Below, one piece after another: positions 59,901 to 64,000 of a DNA stretch of 64,000 nt. The stretch covers positions 1,629,476 through 1,693,475 of the forward strand of contig OZ005700.1 in NCBI GenBank assembly GCA_963930775.1, read 5' to 3'. This DNA is from Cliona cf. orientalis. Its lineage: Eukaryota > Porifera > Demospongiae > Clionaida > Clionaidae. A program made the translations under genes and the position numbers. A model generated the notes under the pieces. It was not told where the DNA came from, ran no database searches, and saw nothing but the letters and a program-made list of their open reading frames with translations. Each line of letters begins with the position of its first letter. Positions within the stretch are counted from its first letter, which is position 1.

Positions 59901-62900
59901 TACACGTTAGCATACACTACATGTAAATTATTGAGTACATACGCATCTAGCCCCAAGCCTGTATAAGCCTGTATGCATAGTATTATAGTACACGTATGTA
60001 TATGTACCATAGTACAACTAGCCTCCTCCCTAGGCCCAATTTCAGCGTTTCCATGCATACGCCACGTTTGATTCTCACTTGGCAATCTGAGTGATAGCTC
60101 TGACCGTAGTGAGACGGGTGATCTCGTTCCTGAGACGATCGACAAAGATGGGCATGCACTCGGGCAGCTTCTCTGTGAGTGAGTCACCAATGGAGGCCAC
60201 CACCTGACCCATGCACGTGATGGCCCTCTCCTTCACCTCCTGGTCAATGTCAGCCGCCTTCAGACGCTCAAGGGCCGAGTTGTAGATGGGAAGAACAAAC
60301 GGCTTGTAGTCAAATGATGTAGTTTCGTCTGGAGATGTGTGTGTGTGTGGGGGGGGGGGGGGGGGGAGACAAAGTAAATCCTAGCACATTATTATACACA
60401 CTACATATGTAGCAATAAAACACACGTACACTGCGGCTTCCAATATTGTAGATCGGGATATTTTCAAGTTATAAGTTGGCCACATTTACGGTAATCAATC
60501 CCACTTAAAATTCCACTCTCCAGCACTTGTGTATACTAAAAGTACATGTAGTTCAGTACCTAGTGGTCTGATGGTCTTGACGATGAGCTGGAGCACGAGC
60601 AGAGCCTCAGAGGTGATCTTGTAGAAGCTGTCATCGACGGAGCTGACGACGGCTGGAATGATGGCACCAATGTGAGGGTGAAGCACCGAGGGAGAGTGCT
60701 GAGTCAGCAAGACAGTGAGGAAGTTCAGCGTGTCTATCTTCATGTTGGAAGTGGACGTTTGATCACTGCAGGAGGAAGGAGAGAAATGAGCAGTGTAAAG
60801 TTTGTTTTTTTTTCTTTCAAGATTTCCTCCAGAAAGTAAAACACATACCGTAAATCGCGAATATTTCGTTGTTAAAATATTTTCGGACAGCCTGGCTTAA
60901 ACGCACGAAAATACATACGCAATATTAACGATAATGCGGTACAGGGTCGTTTGTCCGAAAATTATTTAACATGAAAGTTTATCGCATGAAGTATTTTAGA
61001 CATGTAAGCTTACTTCTTAAGTTTATTACACTCACTTGAGGCAGTACAGTATTCCAGGCACAATGGCTCCCACGTGGTCATCCAGGGCCCCAGGAAGAAC
61101 GGTGACCAGGGCAGTGAGGAGACCGAAGCAACCTTGGCGAGTCTTCATGCTCTTGTCCTTCAGCTGCTTGTGTAGAACTTTCACAATGGAGGCCACCTGA
61201 GACCCCAGCAGAACTATAGGGCTGTGGGGGAGGAAAGTTTGTATGATAAATTTACCTCTCTCCCCTCTTTTCTCTCCCCCTCCCTCCCTCCCTCACCTGT
61301 CAGACACTTCCATTGCCTCTCCTTCACCAGTAGCCTGTCGCTGTTGAGAGGGGAGGGGCTTCGCACGAGTCATGTTGAGGAGAGCCCTATAGGCAGTGAA
61401 GATATCTGCCTTCACATTCTCCTCACGCTCTGCATACAAAAGTGTATCAGTGACCACCAAAAAAATACGCCAGAATTGTAGCCTACTGGCTGACCTTTGA
61501 ACCTTGCTATGAGTGCTGGAGAGACAACCCTGTAGAAGTCGACCAGCATCTCGGGACGGGAGCCGAGGACTGCTGCCAGACACTTGGCAGACGCACGACG
61601 AACCTTCCAGCTCACATCGTCATCATCGCTGTACTCATCATCTTCCTCACTATGATGTCCGGGGGAGGGGGAAGGGGGGAATGAGGTAAGGAAAATTTAA
61701 GGGGACAGGGGAGGGGGGTGGGGAGTGAAGCTTACTCTTCAAACTCATCTGTCTCCATTTCGTCTTCATCCTCGTCCTCGTCTGAATCGTACTTGTAGTT
61801 AGGGTCATGTGACAGCATCCCCAGCGACACATCGACGATCTACGTGCACACACATGAATATGTAGAAAGTTCAAACTAAGCACTATTATCTATAGTGAAC
61901 CCACGGCCAGTACCTGCTCAGACACACAGCATGCGAAAAAGAAGGCGGACCCATAGAATTAAATTTCCTAGATAGCCAATCATGAGAACTAGGGGTGGAC
62001 CAGACCACCTTTGGAATGCCTTAATTATCCCAGATGAGGTCGCAGGTACATGTAAGAGTCACTTTGCTGTGCTGCACTGGCACACTCACTCACCCCTTGG
62101 ATGTGAGGTGAGATCTCTCTGAAGCAACGGAGGACAAACGCCTCAAACGCCTGGAGGCAGGACTCTCTCAGCTCGTCGTCTCCGTTCTCCTCGTCCAGCT
62201 GCACAAAGTGCATGATCAGCGGAATGATCGTGGACAGGTATCCACCAACACGCTGACCAGCTTGACGGCTGACAGTGTGAGTGAGTGTACATGTATGTGG
62301 GGTGGGGGGGTAAAATTACACTCAGAGCAAAATAACTAAGAGACCAAGAGAGGAGTATACCATCACCAAAAACACAACTTTGAGTATGCAAATTCATGTA
62401 CATGTACATCGTAACAAATTGAAACTAATTGTGATGGTTGATATCCCAGAAAACCAAGAAACTACAGGCACCTGGGAACACTGGCCAGCTCAAAAATTGT
62501 ACAATTAGTATAATTAATCACACACTTCAGAGTACAATTAGGGCAGTAATCAGTACTCTTACTTGTACGAGTATGGTCAGTAATAGCACGAGCGATAGCG
62601 AGTGCTATTTGGCCGTACGTGTACATGTAAGAGTACTGTTGCTGCCCTAATTGTACGAGGATTGAAGTGTGTAATTAATTGATAATAGTATAAAATTTGC
62701 CGCAGGCTATAGCAGGAGTACCAATTACAGAGCAAGAGTACAATTACAGCTGTAATCCGTACTCTTGCCTATGGGAGTAATGGATTGGGACTGTAATCAC
62801 TATACTATTATTATTATTATTATGGTATAACACAATAACAAGGAATGTGGGCTCTCTTAGTCAAAAGAAGGCAGTTTTTACCAGATGGCTCCAATGGCCT

Positions 62901-64000
62901 GAATAAATGTCCTGGTGTTGGTGAGGGAGGAGGGAACTCCAGAGGCAGTCGACTTCTCCTTGTTCAGCGATGTCAGGAGGTAGTTCATCACCTGATCAAA
63001 GAGAGCCTGCTGACAGCAGCTGGTCAAGTAGCCTGAGAAAGAGAGAGAAGAGAGAGAGAGAGGGGGGGGGGGGGGGGGGTGGAGGGAGAGAGAGAGAAGT
63101 GAAGGTATTAGAAGAGAGGATTAGAATATTAAATTTTGAACTCACAGAGAGCAACGTAAGCCCTCTTTCTGACAGAGAGGGGCCTGGGATCCACCAACAG
63201 AGGAAGCAAAACCTTCAACAGTGGCTCATGATAAGGCGAAAGGATACCTGGGAATGGAGTATGCGGATTGTAGAATGGGAATCAGAACACACATTCACTA
63301 TTGTGAGTTTGATGTACACATACCTCCATATCGACGAATCAGATCACCCAATATATCCAGCGTCTCCAGTAGTACATACTGATTCAAATCCTGCAAATTC
63401 CTAATGGTCATAATTACATTCCCCAAACATGCATACTTCATGTACTGACCGGTTTGGCAATGGCCTCCACCATTCTACTGGTGATGTTTCTGCTGGCATT
63501 GGTAGCCACGGCTGGGGTGGTTCTGGGCAACTCTGCTATCACTGTCTTCAGCCCAACGCTGGAGATGTCTCGAAGTCGCTCAGAGTCAGAGAACATGTTG
63601 GAGCAGAGAGCATTGATGATGACCTCAATCTGACTGTCCTTGATCTTCTTCACAAGTGGACCAAGGCTGCACATATAGGGTATGGAACATAGTGAGAGGA
63701 TGGATAGTGATGCAACCATTTGGGGAGGGGGGGGGAGGGGAGGGCAGGGTCTAATTCCTGAACTGGTGTTGTACCAGACAAAGTGTAGCAGAATAATTGA
63801 TACTCAGAACACCTCCAAATAAATCCACCATCCTATCTTCCCCCCACACAGAGGGGGTACTGAGGTTGGTTCTAATTGCTGCTCACCATTTGACGGCCAA
63901 GTTCTGCACCTCTCCGTTCTTGTCCTCCACCAGTTTGAGCACGCTCTGTACCACCTTCTTCTCGCTGTCGTCGTCCAGCTTAATGGAGTCCTTCTGCAGC
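56798..64000 (-). CDS. CAND1: CAND1 (cullin-associated NEDD8-dissociated protein), N-terminus outside the window
   Basis: CAND1 is a HEAT-repeat exchange factor that binds unneddylated cullin-RBX1 and swaps SCF substrate receptors. The gene enters at the right edge with [20 protein letters not shown] then [18 protein letters not shown]. It continues with [20 protein letters not shown], an acidic loop ([18 protein letters not shown] at about 61740-61795), [81 protein letters not shown] text near 58690, and [20 protein letters not shown]. It ends [10 protein letters not shown] with the stop at 56798. All match vertebrate CAND1 in order; about 25 exons are seen. Only the first 50 or so residues are missing. 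No frameshift was noticed. Confidence 0.94.
56947..56980. repeat. (GA)n microsatellite in a CAND1 intron
   Basis: About 17 GA units lie immediately upstream, in gene direction, of the last CAND1 exon. Confidence 0.88.
60848..60939. mobile_element. Possible short TA-flanked inverted-repeat remnant in a CAND1 intron
   Basis: TA-CCGTAAATCGCGAATATT on the left and AATATTAACGATAATGCGG-TA on the right are imperfect inverted repeats. A second inverted pair (AATATTTTCGGACA and TGTCCGAAAATTATT) overlaps it and extends to about 60966. It may be a decayed or nested element. Confidence 0.45.
62511..62681. mobile_element. Hairpin-forming inverted-repeat element in a CAND1 intron
   Basis: The left arm (TAATTAATCACACACTTCAG, then AGTACAATTAGGGCAG and AGTACTCTTAC) is mirrored by the right arm (GTAAGAGTACTG, then CTGCCCTAATTGTAC and TTGAAGTGTGTAATTAATT). 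Arms are about 60 bp with a few mismatches and a loop near 45 bp holding GCACGAGCGATAGCGAGTGC. Related AGAGTACAATTA and GTACTCTTGC strings continue to about 62775. It is non-coding. Confidence 0.78.

Overview
The window is nuclear DNA of an early-branching animal, most likely a demosponge (inference). The protein families are metazoan and full length. Genes are split by many short GT-AG introns, intergenic gaps are often only 60 to 300 bp, and introns carry short TA-flanked inverted-repeat elements and long GA/CT microsatellites. No bacterial operon, tRNA, rRNA or CRISPR array was seen.

Layout from left to right. The 3' part of a diacylglycerol kinase theta gene (+, 1-5385) faces the tail of an ACOX1-type peroxisomal acyl-CoA oxidase (-, 5683-9798), which ends in the peroxisomal signal SKL. 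A small LKAAEAR1-like gene (+, 9995-11000) shares the ACOX1 promoter region. Next are the glutamate-cysteine ligase catalytic subunit GCLC (-, 11121-14822) and, head to head with it, an ACOT7-type acyl-CoA thioesterase (+, 14928-17046). ACOT7 has two alternative first exons, one mitochondrial-type and one cytosolic. A long TRAPPC9-like gene (-, 17502-28063) has a large Ser-rich insertion and tail. An AIG1/ADTRP-type gene (-, 28343-29661) follows.

A 1588-residue scaffold-like gene (+, 29839-35157) combines a predicted Ras-association/ubiquitin-like N-terminus, an array of YEN and YxVPP tyrosine motifs, and very long polyproline tracts. It is the least explained gene here. After it come a REC114-like meiotic gene (-, 35231-36455), a KIAA0319/KIAA0319L-like receptor (+, 36513-43144), MPV17 (+, 43401-44652) with a GC-AG intron, an FKBP11-like ER immunophilin (-, 44779-45804), an SRSF2-like splicing factor (+, 45942-46859), APC10 (-, 47702-48825), an intronless transgelin/calponin-family gene (+, 48944-49543), a fused pseudouridine-phosphate glycosidase/PfkB kinase (-, 51049-56581), and CAND1 without its first exons (-, 56798-64000).

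Two patterns stand out. Five of the six head-to-head gene pairs carry one exact copy of the 12-bp palindrome TGCGCATGCGCA, the NRF1-type site, between their start codons or next to them. No other exact copy was noticed. Several gene products serve mitochondria, peroxisomes or redox metabolism (ACOX1, GCLC, ACOT7, MPV17, and perhaps PsuG-PfkB). Second, at least four different families of short TA-flanked inverted-repeat elements sit in introns.
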